Below, piece by piece: positions 19,484 through 28,699 of a stretch of DNA of 64,000 bases. The notes under the pieces were generated by a model that saw only the letters and a list, made by a program, of their open reading frames with translations, had not been told where the DNA came from and searched no databases. A program made the translations under genes and the position numbers. This DNA comes from Streptomyces sp. NBC_01460 (GTDB taxonomy: Bacteria; Actinomycetota; Actinomycetes; Streptomycetales; Streptomycetaceae): contig NZ_CP109474.1 of the NCBI RefSeq assembly GCF_036227405.1, positions 70,671-134,670 on the forward strand. Reading direction: 5' to 3'. Each line of letters opens with the position of its first letter. The stretch's first letter is position 1.

Positions 19484-20584
19484 ATGAGGACGGATCGACG
19501 AACAGTGCAGCAGCGCCCCGCCGACACGGCTCCGTCCGACGTCGCGCAACAGCCGCGGCCTGCGGACGTGGCACGTTGGCTTGCAGGCCGCCACTGGCCG
19601 GTCCACCCGCTGGCTCCGGGACGTAAGACGCCTGCCGCCAACTGTGACCAGTGCCGTGTCCGCAGCCACGAACCCTCGCGATGCCCCTGCCATGAACGAG
19701 GCCTGTGGTGTCACGGCTTCCACAGCGCGACGACCGACCTCGCGCGCGTCGAGGACTGGTGGAGCAGGGAGCCGCGCGCAGGCGTCGGTGTGTCGTGCGG
19801 ACCGGCGCACCTCGTGGTCCTGGACGTGGATGCCCACGCGGCACAGGTACCAGGCCGTGACCGGCTCCTGCCGGGGATCCCGATCCCGGAACAGGTGGAC
19901 CTCTCCGGGCTGGCTTCCGGCTTCGACACGCTCGCCCTCCTCGCCGCCTACCGCAAGGAACCGAACCCGGCGGAGGACGAGACGACCCTGCGTGTACGCA
20001 CCCCCTCCGGGGGACTTCACATCTGGTACGTCAACTCCGAGCCTGCCGTCAGCTATCGCTCCTCCACCGGTTCCAGCCCCAGGACTGCCCTTGCCTGGCA
20101 AGTCGACGTACGGGCTCATGGCGGATACATCGTGGCCCCCACCACTCGTACGACAGCGGGTGCCTACACCCCCGTCGGAGCGGTCAGGGACCCTGCCCCG
20201 CTCCCAGCTTGGCTCTCTGCCGAACTGCGCCGTACCGGCCATGTCATACAGCCGCCCCCGGTTCCCGGCCCGAGGCCGGCCGGGCAAGCACGGCGCCCGA
20301 GGACCGGCGCCGTGCAGGCGCTCTTGCAGCCGCTCATCGAGACCGTTCGTGAATGTGCGGCCTCAGCCGAAGGGACAGGCTTCACCGAGAAACTCAACCG
20401 CGCCGCGTACACGGCCGGAGGGCTCGCAGGAGCGGGGTACCTGAACCAGTCCGAAGCCCGCCAAGAACTGACAGAAGCCGCTCACTATGCTCGTCCCCAT
20501 CAGACCCGCCGTAGTGAGACGATCATCGACGCAGCCCTTTCCGCAGGCGCCAGCCGCCCGTTCCATCCCAAAGGACTCGCATGA
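19484..20584 (+). CDS. Archaeo-eukaryotic-type primase-polymerase (Prim-Pol)
   Basis: A 366-residue bifunctional DNA primase/polymerase N-terminal-domain protein, used by plasmids and phages to start replication. The metal motif LVVLDVDAH lies near residue 112 and the second motif TPSGGLHIWY near residue 178, both intact. An N-terminal Cys-rich patch (CDQCRVRSHEPSRCPCHERGLWCHG) is typical of the actinobacterial group. The C-terminus is a helical primase-associated segment (NRAAYTAGGLAGAGYLNQSEA). ATG at 19484 is taken as start although the clear GGAGGAG lies about 20 bp upstream. The stop overlaps the helicase start by four bases. Confidence 0.88.
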   Translation: MRTDRRTVQQRPADTAPSDVAQQPRPADVARWLAGRHWPVHPLAPGRKTPAANCDQCRVRSHEPSRCPCHERGLWCHGFHSATTDLARVEDWWSREPRAGVGVSCGPAHLVVLDVDAHAAQVPGRDRLLPGIPIPEQVDLSGLASGFDTLALLAAYRKEPNPAEDETTLRVRTPSGGLHIWYVNSEPAVSYRSSTGSSPRTALAWQVDVRAHGGYIVAPTTRTTAGAYTPVGAVRDPAPLPAWLSAELRRTGHVIQPPPVPGPRPAGQARRPRTGAVQALLQPLIETVRECAASAEGTGFTEKLNRAAYTAGGLAGAGYLNQSEARQELTEAAHYARPHQTRRSETIIDAALSAGASRPFHPKGLA

Positions 20585-22128
20585 GTAGCGCCGAGAGCAG
20601 CCGCTTCGATGCGGCCGCCGCCGCTCAGCAGATGCTCGACTTCGAGGCTGCTGCCCCCGCGTGGGTCCCTCCCCAGCAGGTACAGGCGCCTGCCGTGACG
20701 GACACGCATGCTCTGCTGCCGCCCATGCTCACCGACCGCGGCAACGCGAAGCTCTTCGCCCAGCTCTACAGCGACCAGTTCCGTCATGTCGAAGGCCTCG
20801 GCTGGTACTGCTGGGACCAGTTCCGGTGGAAGCGTGTGGGGGGCGAGAAGGCCGCTCTGTGGGCCGCCGGTGACATGGCCGAGCAGATGTCGCCCACGGA
20901 TCCCCGAGGCATCTTCAGCGACCGTGAGATCGCCCAGCACCGCCGCCGGACCATGTCGACGAGCGGGATGAAGGCGCTGCTCCACCAGGCGAAGGCCGCA
21001 CCCGTGCTCAGCCTGGACCCCGATGTCCTCGACGGCGACGCCTACTCGCTGTGCACACCGGCGGGCGTCGTCGACCTGCGTAACGGCCGCCTGCACAAGC
21101 CTGATCCGTTGCGGGACCTGCACTCCCGTGCCACCAACGTGGCTCCGCAGGCCACACCGACCCCCCGCTGGCACGCCTTCCTGGACGACACCTTCGGTGC
21201 CGACACCAAGGGCCAGGAGATGATCGATTTCCTGCACCTGCTGCTCGGGTACTCCATCACCGGAGACGTCGGCGCGCAGGTCCTGCCCTTCCTCTGGGGC
21301 AAGGGCGCCAACGGGAAGTCGGTCCTGCTCGACGTCATGATCCAGGTCATGGGGGACTACGCGGACGCTGCTCCGCCCGGCTTCCTGATGGACAAGGGCA
21401 ACTTCGCGGAGCACTCGACGGAGCTCACGGAGCTGCACGGCCGCCGCATCTTCGTGTGCAGCGAGCTCAAGCCCAACGACAAGTTCGACGAGGCCCGGGT
21501 CAAGCTCCTGACAGGCGGGGACAAGATCAAGGCCCGCCGCATGCGGCAGGACTACTTCAGCTTCACCCCGACGCACAAGCTCTGGCTGCTCGGCAACCAC
21601 CAGCCCGAGGTCGGGACGGGAGGCCACGCGTTCTGGCGGCGCATCCGTCTCATCCCCTTCGAACGAGTCGTCGCCGCCGACCGGAAGATCGACAACCTTG
21701 CCGGTGAGCTCGTGGAGGAGGAAGGCCCGGGCATCCTGCACTGGCTGATCCAGGGCGCGATGCGCTACCTCACCAGCCGTGACCCGCTGACAGGCCCGTC
21801 CTCCGTACGTCTGGCCACCGCCGCGTACGAGACCACCGAGGACCACATCGGGCGGTTCCTCAGCGAAGCGTGCGCGCGGCAGGGCCCGGACACCGGAGAC
21901 CTGCGCGTCGAGCAGGGGCTCCTCTACGCGACCTACACCGCGTGGTGCAGCTCCGAGGGCATCAGGGCCGACACCGCGCGCGCCTTCGCCGGCCGTATCC
22001 GGCAGGAGATCGGGCTCGCGTCCCCCGCCGAGATGCTGAAGTCCAGCGGCAAGAAGTACTACCCGGCCCTGGCGCTGCTTCCGGACGACTTGGTCCGTCC
22101 TGACGGACCGGCAGGTAGACGCGTATGA
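20581..22128 (+). CDS. D5/P4-type SF3 helicase (plasmid/phage primase C-terminal)
   Basis: 515 residues. The phage P4 alpha / D5 family replicative helicase: D5-N region (residues about 80-210), Walker A GKGANGKS near residue 240, Walker B RRIFVCSELKPND, sensor LWLLGNHQPEV, then FWRRIRLIPFERVV, all in family order. The C-terminal winged helix is visible (LLYATYTAWCSSEGI). It partners the Prim-Pol directly upstream, with which it is translationally coupled through ATGA. Together with the repeat field at 18842-19483 this is a self-contained replication module. Confidence 0.92.
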   Translation: MSSAESSRFDAAAAAQQMLDFEAAAPAWVPPQQVQAPAVTDTHALLPPMLTDRGNAKLFAQLYSDQFRHVEGLGWYCWDQFRWKRVGGEKAALWAAGDMAEQMSPTDPRGIFSDREIAQHRRRTMSTSGMKALLHQAKAAPVLSLDPDVLDGDAYSLCTPAGVVDLRNGRLHKPDPLRDLHSRATNVAPQATPTPRWHAFLDDTFGADTKGQEMIDFLHLLLGYSITGDVGAQVLPFLWGKGANGKSVLLDVMIQVMGDYADAAPPGFLMDKGNFAEHSTELTELHGRRIFVCSELKPNDKFDEARVKLLTGGDKIKARRMRQDYFSFTPTHKLWLLGNHQPEVGTGGHAFWRRIRLIPFERVVAADRKIDNLAGELVEEEGPGILHWLIQGAMRYLTSRDPLTGPSSVRLATAAYETTEDHIGRFLSEACARQGPDTGDLRVEQGLLYATYTAWCSSEGIRADTARAFAGRIRQEIGLASPAEMLKSSGKKYYPALALLPDDLVRPDGPAGRRV

Positions 22129-22261
22129 GACACCAGGGCTTGATGTCCCCGATCAGGGAACCCTCTTACCATGGAGGTGTCCCGATTCCCCGCCCCGCAT
22201 CGTCCACATCGAGCAGCTGTATTCCTCCGCACCGCCACATCACCGACAAGGAGCTACGTCC

Positions 22262-22642
22262 ATGAGCTCGCTGCTGCAGGAAAGCCAGCTCACACACGAG
22301 GCGAACGTGGTGTGGCTGGAAGACCTCGACGAACTCGACTACGTCCGCCAGGCGCTCGACAAGAGCGCCCGGCGTAGCGGCAAGCCCCGCTACGCCCGGG
22401 ACGGACGGATGGTCGGCTACGCGGAGCTCGACAGGGACGCCGAGGCCAATCCCGACAGCGGGCTCTTCCAGCGTCGTACGTTCTTCCTGCTGCCCCACGA
22501 CAGGCCGAACGACCCCGAGGGCCTCTACAAGGAAGGCGCCCCGGGCGAGGCCGTCGATCCACGGACGATCGACCCGCGGCGGGTGGGGGAGAAGACCCCG
22601 CGTTCGCAGGGGAAGCACAGGAACGAAATAGTGCCCTCCTGA
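22262..22642 (+). CDS. Small hypothetical protein after the replication genes
   Basis: 126 residues, hydrophilic, no transmembrane segment. Charged and rich in Arg, Asp and Glu (WLEDLDELDYVRQALDKSAR, DGRMVGYAELDRDAEANPD), with a basic disordered tail. The ATG at 22262 has AAGGAG at good distance, so it is translated on its own. I do not recognise it. Position suggests an accessory of the replication module. Confidence 0.6.
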   Translation: MSSLLQESQLTHEANVVWLEDLDELDYVRQALDKSARRSGKPRYARDGRMVGYAELDRDAEANPDSGLFQRRTFFLLPHDRPNDPEGLYKEGAPGEAVDPRTIDPRRVGEKTPRSQGKHRNEIVPS

Positions 22643-22815
22643 CAGTGCCCTTTGAGTAGGACTCCACCAACCGGAGAACCTCCGTTCCGCTGACCCTTGA
22701 GGGAACGCCCCTGGGGCTGGATCACCGTGGGTCGCCGGTAGTACTGATCGGCCCTGGAACCGGCCGACTGCGCCTGGCTCCAGGGCCGATCAGTGTCGGG
22801 CCCGATGGGGGATCG

Positions 22816-23112
22816 TCACCGTGACCGACGCAGCTCCCTGATTCCGGCGACGACACCCAGGCAGACGAACATCGTCGATCCGAAGGCGGCGCCACCCGAC
22901 AGGACCGCGTCCGCGAGCCCTGAGCCGCTGTGCTGCTTGAGCATGATCACGAGCAGAGCGACGACGACGGAGAAGAGCACCATCACCAGCAGCCAGACCG
23001 CCCAGGTGTGGGACGCCGGGGCCGGTGCCGGGGACGGGGCGGTCGGGGAGGTCACTGAGGTTCCTTCGTCAGCAGAGGTCGGTGGATGTGGGAGGTGACG
23101 GGCGGAGGTCAT
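22816..23112 (-). CDS. Small membrane protein, two helices
   Basis: 98 residues if started at the ATG at 23112, which overlaps the methylase stop (ATGA) and has GGAAGG 5 bp upstream. A second good start, GTG at 23055 with AAGGAA, would give 79 residues. After a Pro/Ala/Ser-rich start come two hydrophobic helices (VWLLVMVLFSVVVALLVIML and GGAAFGSTMFVCLGVVAGI) and a basic tail RELRRSR. Probably an inner-membrane protein co-expressed with the DNA methylase; role unknown. Confidence 0.6.
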   Translation of the reverse strand: MTSARHLPHPPTSADEGTSVTSPTAPSPAPAPASHTWAVWLLVMVLFSVVVALLVIMLKQHSGSGLADAVLSGGAAFGSTMFVCLGVVAGIRELRRSR

Positions 23113-25493
23113 GAGCGCCTTCCGGCCTCCGGCCGAGCGGCCTGATCGAGATCGGAGAACATCCGGCGCTCCACCACGGCGGTGCGGGTGGCAGCGACCG
23201 CTTCGGCGAGACGGCTGTGGGCCATCGCCTGAGCGTCGAGCGCGTCGAGGACGGCGACGACGCGTTGTTGTTCCGTGTACGGAGGAAGCAGCACGGGCTG
23301 GTTGCCCAGTGCCGCGGCACTGATAGATGGCGCACCCGTCGCACTTGCCCGGTCCCGTACCCAGGCGACCGACTCGGGCCGCCCCAAGTAGGCCGCGAGA
23401 TATCCCGGGTGGACGCGGTCTCGGTGCCTCTCGTCCACCCGCAGCCGGATCACATTGGTGCTCATCAACCAGTCGGCCCCCACATCCCGTACCAGAGCCG
23501 GCGGGCCCATGGCACCGGTTCGGACACAGACGATGTCCCCGGGCCGCAGTCGGAAGCGGTCCAGACTGCGAGCAGCCCTCTCCGCGACTCGCCGGTCATC
23601 GGCCAGTTTCTCGATCCGGCCCTCGCGCAGGTTCTGGGGATAGACGAGCGGCACACCGCCCACGGTCGCCATGTGCTTCTTCAGCAGGCTGTAGGACGGC
23701 CCTGCCTGGATCCCTCCCGTAGTGGTCCTGGCCCCGCACAGGCTGGACAGCACCACGCGCTCCCACTCGACGGGGCCGTCCTGTCCTTCCTCGTGCTCCA
23801 GCCGCTCCAGAGCGACTCCCGCGGCCAGGTCCGCCTCCCGCACCTCTCGCTTCCGCTGCTCCAGCTCGTGCAGGACTTCTGCGTGGGCCGCCTCGGCGGC
23901 GCCCCGGCGGGGTTCGTGCGTGTCGATGTGGTCCATGGGGCTGAGCGACCAGTCCCGTTCCTGAACCGTCTGCCTGTCGACGACCGTGGTCGGTACGAGC
24001 AGACTCTGCCCCATGCCGTCCCGGTTGCCCCCTGCGTACCGATAGGCGTCGACCACGGCTTGGACGTCCTCGTCCCGGAGGGTGCGCTTTCCCCGGTTCG
24101 GGATTCCCACCTGGCGGGCGTCCAGGAACAGGATGTCGTCGCAGGCCTGCGACGGATGGACCAGGAACCACACCGACACCGGTACGGACGTGTGGGAGAA
24201 CAAGCGGTCCGGGAGGGCGACGACAGCCTTCATCGCGCCGCGCTCCACCACAGCTCGGCGGATGGCCTTCTCCGCCTTGTTCGCCGAGTTGCCGGCCTTG
24301 TTGGGCATGATCACGGCAGCGGTGCCGCCTTCCTCCAGCGAGCTCAGCACGTGCTGCACATAGGCGAGGTTGTCGTTGCCCAGCGGCGGAGGCCCGTAAG
24401 GCCAGTTGCCCTCATTGCGTGGCTCCCCGGTGGAGTCGCTCATGTTGAACGGGGGGTTGCTGAGGACGAGGTCGAACCGCTTCCCGGAGAATGCCGTGGC
24501 CGTGTTCCAGGGGGACCGATCGGAGGAGACGAACACACGGGGCCGAGCACCGCGAAGGGTCAGGTTCATGGTCGCCAGAGGGGCGGTGTCACGCCCGTGA
24601 GTGATTCCGCAGACCTCCATCCGGGGCGGAGCCACGCCTTGCTCGGCACACCAGGTGGTCGCGGCGGCGAGCAGCTCTCCGCCCCGGGTGTACGGGTCGT
24701 AGACGCTCAGGGGGACTTCACCCTCGGTGTTCTCCCCGGCGATACGGACCATGAGGTCCGCCACGGCGCGCGGGGTGAAGAACTCGCCACTGTCCAAGCC
24801 GGCCAGCAACTCGTACTCGTCGAGCATGAGGTCGAACGCCCTGTGCCCGAGTTCGCCGACCAGGTGCACCACGTGGCGCAGATCGTTGTACGAACGGGGC
24901 TCGAGGCGCGCGAGCGACTGACGCATCGCCGGACGCATGCCGTGGCGCCGTAGCTGTTCGTCCAGTCCCCCGGCGATGTGCTGGAGGAGAGCGGCGGCGC
25001 CGTCCGAACCCTCACCGGTACGGGACATCGTGACGACGTCGTCCCATTCGGGGCCCTTGAACCGCCGCAGGAAGTGCAACGAGGCAAGCAGGTTCACGTA
25101 GTCGACCCTGGAGCCGGCGCCTCGTACCCGTTCGCACAGCTGCCCCATGAGCGCACGCACGTGGTCCACGTCACGTGGATCGGGCCGCATGTCCGGCTCG
25201 ACCGTCTCAGGCGCGTCGGAGACGGTCTGCGGCTTCCCGGCCAGGGCCGCGCGCGCTCGTGCACCGAACGTCGTGCCCTCCGAATCTCCTTGCAGCAGCC
25301 GCCCAGGCACCGGCCGCTCGTCCAGCCAGGCGAGTACGCCGGCCCGATGGAACAGATCCGACTCCCCGCCGCGCTGCGGGGGCGGGAAGCCGGGGGCCCT
25401 GCGCCACTGCGTGATGGTCGCCCGGGAGACGCCCGCCAACGCGGCGATCTCCGCCTGTGAATGGAGCTGATCCGTGTGGTCAGCAATGGACAT
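23109..25493 (-). CDS. Orphan type I-style DNA methylase with fused HTH and specificity domains
   Basis: 794 residues. Residues 10-60 are a MerR/XRE-like HTH (QAEIAALAGVSRATITQWRR). The middle is an HsdM-type N6-adenine methylase: DSGEFFTPRAVADLMVRI, VYDPYTRGGELL (SAM motif, variant of DPxxGxG), and the catalytic LVLSNPPFN. The C-terminal 250 residues form a target-recognition (HsdS-like) domain: RLRPGDIVCVRTGAMGPPALV, WLMSTNVIRLRVD, YLAAYLGRPESVAWVRDRASATG, then a coiled-coil-like LDALDAQAMAHSRLAEAVAAT. No HsdR-like nuclease gene is adjacent, so it may act alone as a methylase or self-marking enzyme of the element. ATG at 25493 with GGGAG upstream. Confidence 0.88.
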   Translation of the reverse strand: MSIADHTDQLHSQAEIAALAGVSRATITQWRRAPGFPPPQRGGESDLFHRAGVLAWLDERPVPGRLLQGDSEGTTFGARARAALAGKPQTVSDAPETVEPDMRPDPRDVDHVRALMGQLCERVRGAGSRVDYVNLLASLHFLRRFKGPEWDDVVTMSRTGEGSDGAAALLQHIAGGLDEQLRRHGMRPAMRQSLARLEPRSYNDLRHVVHLVGELGHRAFDLMLDEYELLAGLDSGEFFTPRAVADLMVRIAGENTEGEVPLSVYDPYTRGGELLAAATTWCAEQGVAPPRMEVCGITHGRDTAPLATMNLTLRGARPRVFVSSDRSPWNTATAFSGKRFDLVLSNPPFNMSDSTGEPRNEGNWPYGPPPLGNDNLAYVQHVLSSLEEGGTAAVIMPNKAGNSANKAEKAIRRAVVERGAMKAVVALPDRLFSHTSVPVSVWFLVHPSQACDDILFLDARQVGIPNRGKRTLRDEDVQAVVDAYRYAGGNRDGMGQSLLVPTTVVDRQTVQERDWSLSPMDHIDTHEPRRGAAEAAHAEVLHELEQRKREVREADLAAGVALERLEHEEGQDGPVEWERVVLSSLCGARTTTGGIQAGPSYSLLKKHMATVGGVPLVYPQNLREGRIEKLADDRRVAERAARSLDRFRLRPGDIVCVRTGAMGPPALVRDVGADWLMSTNVIRLRVDERHRDRVHPGYLAAYLGRPESVAWVRDRASATGAPSISAAALGNQPVLLPPYTEQQRVVAVLDALDAQAMAHSRLAEAVAATRTAVVERRMFSDLDQAARPEAGRRS

Positions 25494-25794
25494 GATCTGA
25501 ACTCCCTCGTGGCCGCCGTTCGGCTGCCCTTCACCCCTGACAGTAGGGAGCGAGAACCAACACTGTCATGTGAGCACTAGCGGTGCGCACTTACCTACTT
25601 CGGCATCTCTGCTGCGTCCCCGGACTAGTAGAGACGCCGTGCACCATGCAGAAACGGCTCCCTAGCTGCTCGACTCAGTCTCGCAGTGATGAGTGGGATC
25701 TGAAGGGGGTTTCGGAATAGTGTCGTCGTTGGAGAGTTGACCTCCCTCGGATTTCCTTGCGGCTGGTCCGTGCGGACGGGCTCCCTGCCGCGCT
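25494..25794. other. Intergenic region, no gene seen
   Basis: About 300 bp between the divergent methylase and the next plus-strand frame. It should hold the methylase promoter. I see no repeat or RNA structure that I can support. Confidence 0.4.
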
Positions 25795-26424
25795 GTGGGA
25801 GAGAACGACCCGTGGAGCTACGACGTCGGGGCCGGGAGCGATGATGGGGGCGTGGACTACAGCCTTGTGATCGCCGCCGCTCACGCTGCCGGCCCTTGCC
25901 CGCCCGGTGAGGAAGCCTCCTGGGGCCGCCGCGTCCAGACGCTCACCGTCGACCTGCACATGATCGCCAAGCAGGCGGCGCAGGACGTCGACCGCCTGGA
26001 GAGCGCCAAGACGTTCGTCGCCTTCCTGGAGAAGGTCGAGATCGAGGAGAGCAGCCGGCGCGGCCTGCTCACCCTGAGGCCGCCGTCCGGCGACGCGGAG
26101 ACCATCCGCACCGAGCAGGAGGAGACCGACCGCGGCCGCCAGCTGATCGAGCGGGCCCGGTCCCTGGTCGGGAGGTGGGTTCTGGTCTACCGGTACAACG
26201 AGGAGAAGGCGGGCAACAGGCAGCACAACGTGCGCATGCTCGCCCACCTCGTGGACCTCGGGAACGGCGCAATCTCCGTGAACATGGCGAAGAAGGTGCT
26301 CCTGGACGATGCCGGCGGCGTCGTGGCGCGCGCCCAGGAGGCGTGGGGGGCCGCGGGTCTCCCGGAGGCGGGCACGGTGAGCGTGGAGCAGCTACAGAAG
26401 GCGCGCGCCGGGCTTGCGGGTTGA
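25795..26424 (+). CDS. Hypothetical protein, about 190-209 residues
   Basis: A soluble, mostly helical protein with VDYSLVIAAAHAAGPCPPGEE near the start and a long charged helix (QAAQDVDRLESAKTFVAFLEKVEIEESSRRGL). The middle QLIERARSLVGRWVLVYRYNEEKAG looks like a small beta-barrel segment, and the end is helical again. The start is unclear: GTG at 25795, or GTG at 25852 (VDYSL) just after a GGGGG run. Codon use is normal for the host, so I believe it is a gene, but I do not recognise the family. Confidence 0.55.
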   Translation: MGENDPWSYDVGAGSDDGGVDYSLVIAAAHAAGPCPPGEEASWGRRVQTLTVDLHMIAKQAAQDVDRLESAKTFVAFLEKVEIEESSRRGLLTLRPPSGDAETIRTEQEETDRGRQLIERARSLVGRWVLVYRYNEEKAGNRQHNVRMLAHLVDLGNGAISVNMAKKVLLDDAGGVVARAQEAWGAAGLPEAGTVSVEQLQKARAGLAG

Positions 26425-26719
26425 GCTCTGAGCCGCGGCTGCTCGGTGAGCCTCGGCTGGATCACGACGGTGGGATCGGGACGTGAAGCCCACCGCGGAT
26501 GGCCTGTGATACCTGCTCAACGAATGAGATCCGCTTGGCGTCCCGGCCGTTGAGCGGGACGACCACGACTGCAGGTGCGCCCTTGCTGCTCCAGAAGCTC
26601 CGGAGAGGCGCCGACCGGACGGAGATCGGAGAGTACCTGCGGCGGGAGCTGGAGGGTCACTTGGGTTCTCGGCTCTATGGGCCTGCGACCGGCAGCGATG
26701 CCTTGCCGGGTGCTGTTTG
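26425..26719 (-). pseudogene. Probable gene remnant before CRISPR array 4
   Basis: On the minus strand about 26480-26640 reads a convincing C-terminus: FWSSKGAPAVVVVPLNGRDAK then RISFVEQVSQAIRGGLHVP and a stop near 26479. Upstream the frame meets a TGA near 26657 and has no start, so this looks like the tail of a decayed gene. I do not recognise it. The rest of this stretch holds nothing else I can support. Confidence 0.3.
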
Positions 26720-26788
26720 GTGGACAGCTGTCCCATTAAACTGCACAGAAACGCGTTCCCTCGCCGATGAACCTGCAGGTCACGCAGC
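26720..26788 (+). promoter_or_regulatory. Probable leader of CRISPR array 4
   Basis: A locally AT-richer stretch (GTCCCATTAAACTGCACAGA) ends in GCAGGTCACGCAGC (26775-26788) directly before the first repeat. This matches the leader-end box of array 1 in sequence and exact placement. Confidence 0.5.
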
Positions 26789-27061
26789 CTGCTCCCCGCG
26801 CGCGCGGGGATGGTCCCCCGCTGCCGCCCATGATCAGTACCGTCATGCCCTGCCCCCCGCGCACGCGGGGATGGTCCCGAGGCGATCCTCAACGCCAACG
26901 ACGCCGTCGGCTGCTCCCCGCGCACAAGGGGATGGTCCCGTCCGCCGGTGACAGTTCGCCCCGAGCGGGGTCAGCTCCCCGTGCACGCGGGGATGCTCCC
27001 GCGACCGTGGCGTTGAAAGCGGTGACCAGCCACTGCTCTCCGCGCACGCGGGGATGGCCCC
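26789..27061 (+). CRISPR. CRISPR array 4 (type I-E, 5 repeats, 4 spacers)
   Basis: Five 29-bp repeats begin at 26789, 26850, 26911, 26972 and 27033 with exact 61-bp spacing and 32-bp spacers. They read CTGCTCCCCGCGCACGCGGG then GATGGTCCC with few changes, the best preserved array in the window. Two spacers read well as coding DNA (26879-26910 and the reverse of 27001-27032), as expected for phage or plasmid protospacers. It lies 10 kb from the cas genes. Confidence 0.9.
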
Positions 27062-27251
27062 TACGGATGGAGGTCGAATGTCCGGAGGTCGTGACCGAGC
27101 GGAACTCGGTCTCGTCCGTACGGCCCTCGCGGTACCAGGACTGGTAGACCTCCAACACGGCCGCTGTTGAACAGGCATCCGGCACTCTTGGAGGCAGTCA
27201 TCGTCGGGCGCCGCGGGAGCGACGCTGACGCCTGACCGGCCTGAGCAGACG

Positions 27252-27286
27252 CGGGCCCGGCTTCCGCAGGGGAGCCGGGCCCGGGA
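27252..27286. terminator. Rho-independent terminator after array 4
   Basis: CGGGCCCGGCTTCC and GGAGCCGGGCCCG pair with one bulge around CGCAG, followed on the plus strand by ATTTT. It stands between array 4 (plus) and the end of the minus-strand secreted-protein gene, so it can serve both. Confidence 0.7.
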
Positions 27287-27304
27287 TTTTCTGGTGGGTT
27301 GGAT

Positions 27305-28699
27305 TCAGTTCACGGTGAAGAAGTAGTCGTAGGGCGCCAGCTGAAGGCCCGAGCGGGTCGTCGCGTACACCGTGAGGTCATGCCAGCCATCCGCGGCCGG
27401 GCTCCAGTCGACGCTCGCGGTGTGGTCGGCGCCCGCAGGGACCGTCACCTCCGGGTCACCGTTGTTGAAGCTGTACGTGAAGCTCACGACATCCTTCACC
27501 CTGGGTGTGAACGTGAAGGTGCCCGGAACGCCGATGCCACCGCCCGAACCGTTCTCCGGGTAGGTGACCGACGAGACACCGGGCGTGGTGTCGAAACTGA
27601 TACCCCACCACGCTGCGTCGCTCACCCATCCGTTGCCACTCCTGCTGCTCACCTGGAGGTGCTCGTTGTAGAGGCCATCCAGCGCGAGCTCCACCGTCGC
27701 AGTGCCGTCCGGTCGTGCCGTGACGTCGAAGGTCCTGTCTTCCTGACCTCCGATGGTCTTGACGGAGTAGCTCACGACAGGGCTCTTCGCCTGCAGCTCG
27801 GGGTCGGGGCGCAACATGAACTCGGTAGGCTGACCGAACTCGGGTTCCGGGACCGCCGGTGAGATGGTGGGCGCCGTGGAATTGACTCGGAAGTCGTACC
27901 TGGCGATCCCCGACCCGTTGTAGGCGCGGTCCAGGCTGCGCACCCACAGCGTCATCGGACCGGAGCCGGTCGGCGGCACCAGACTGAGCGTGGTCGAGCC
28001 ACCGAGCGTGTTGGCGCGCTTGAAGTACTTTGTATCGGCGTACGGGTCGACGGGCTGCGGAATGCCGTGGTCACCAATACTCGTACCGATGACCGGCAGG
28101 CTCTGCTGCCAGGAGAACTCGAAGCCCTCGACATCGTCGACGCCGTTCGCGCCGAGCGTGAACTCGACCGGCTCGCCGCCCTCGTTCCATGTCTCGGGTG
28201 TGTAGTTCGACGAGGTGATGGAGGGGGCATTCGCAGGTTTGCTGTTGTCGACGGTGACATAGCAGGGTGCTGACCAGTCCGAGACCGCGTCCCCTGCCAC
28301 CGTCCGCGCCTGCCATGCGTAGCTCTGCCCATCGACGAACGCGCTTGCCGGAAGGGTGGCGGGAGCCTCGAATCCGGGGGTGGCGTAGTCGCGGGTGACC
28401 GTGGTGATCTTCGAGGGATCGGCTACCGGCCAGACCTGGTACCGCACGCTGACGCGGGCGCCTCCCGTGGCCTCTGTGACTCCGGGGACGCCTTCCACCA
28501 GCAGACCTTCGCGGGCCCCCCGGTACGAAGGCTGCTGTGCGTCCGTCGCGCAGTGCCTGTACTCGTTGAACAGATAAGTCGGTGGGGTGAGCGTCCCGTC
28601 GACCGCGTTCGCCGGGGTTGCGGCGCCGGCCAGCGCCATGGCAACAGCTCCCAGAGAGGCGAGAACTGCACGCGGTCTCGCGCCGAAGGACATGGTCAA
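27305..28699 (-). CDS. Secreted protein with fibronectin/Ig-like repeats
   Basis: 464 residues with a Sec signal peptide: basic start, ALASLGAVAMALAGA-type core (ASLGAVAMALAGAATPANA) and cleavage after ANA. The mature part has Fn3/Ig-like beta-sandwich segments (VRYQVWPVADPS...SYAWQARTVAGDAVSDWSAP; YDFRVNSTAPTI; FTYSFNNGDPEV). This resembles the N-terminal part of long Streptomyces surface proteins that usually continue into LamG or RHS modules; here it stops after about 460 residues, so it may be a short relative. The TTG at 28699 has GGGAGG 6 bp upstream; the ATG at 28693 is the alternative. Confidence 0.75.
   Translation of the reverse strand: MTMSFGARPRAVLASLGAVAMALAGAATPANAVDGTLTPPTYLFNEYRHCATDAQQPSYRGAREGLLVEGVPGVTEATGGARVSVRYQVWPVADPSKITTVTRDYATPGFEAPATLPASAFVDGQSYAWQARTVAGDAVSDWSAPCYVTVDNSKPANAPSITSSNYTPETWNEGGEPVEFTLGANGVDDVEGFEFSWQQSLPVIGTSIGDHGIPQPVDPYADTKYFKRANTLGGSTTLSLVPPTGSGPMTLWVRSLDRAYNGSGIARYDFRVNSTAPTISPAVPEPEFGQPTEFMLRPDPELQAKSPVVSYSVKTIGGQEDRTFDVTARPDGTATVELALDGLYNEHLQVSSRSGNGWVSDAAWWGISFDTTPGVSSVTYPENGSGGGIGVPGTFTFTPRVKDVVSFTYSFNNGDPEVTVPAGADHTASVDWSPAADGWHDLTVYATTRSGLQLAPYDYFFTVN

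Noticed and set aside
26767..27147. Plus- and minus-strand frames with repeated PRARGDGP-type peptides over the arrays
   Set aside because: These are CRISPR repeats read as protein, a well-known false gene pattern; the same applies at 1-435, 3185-4244 and 16045-16437.
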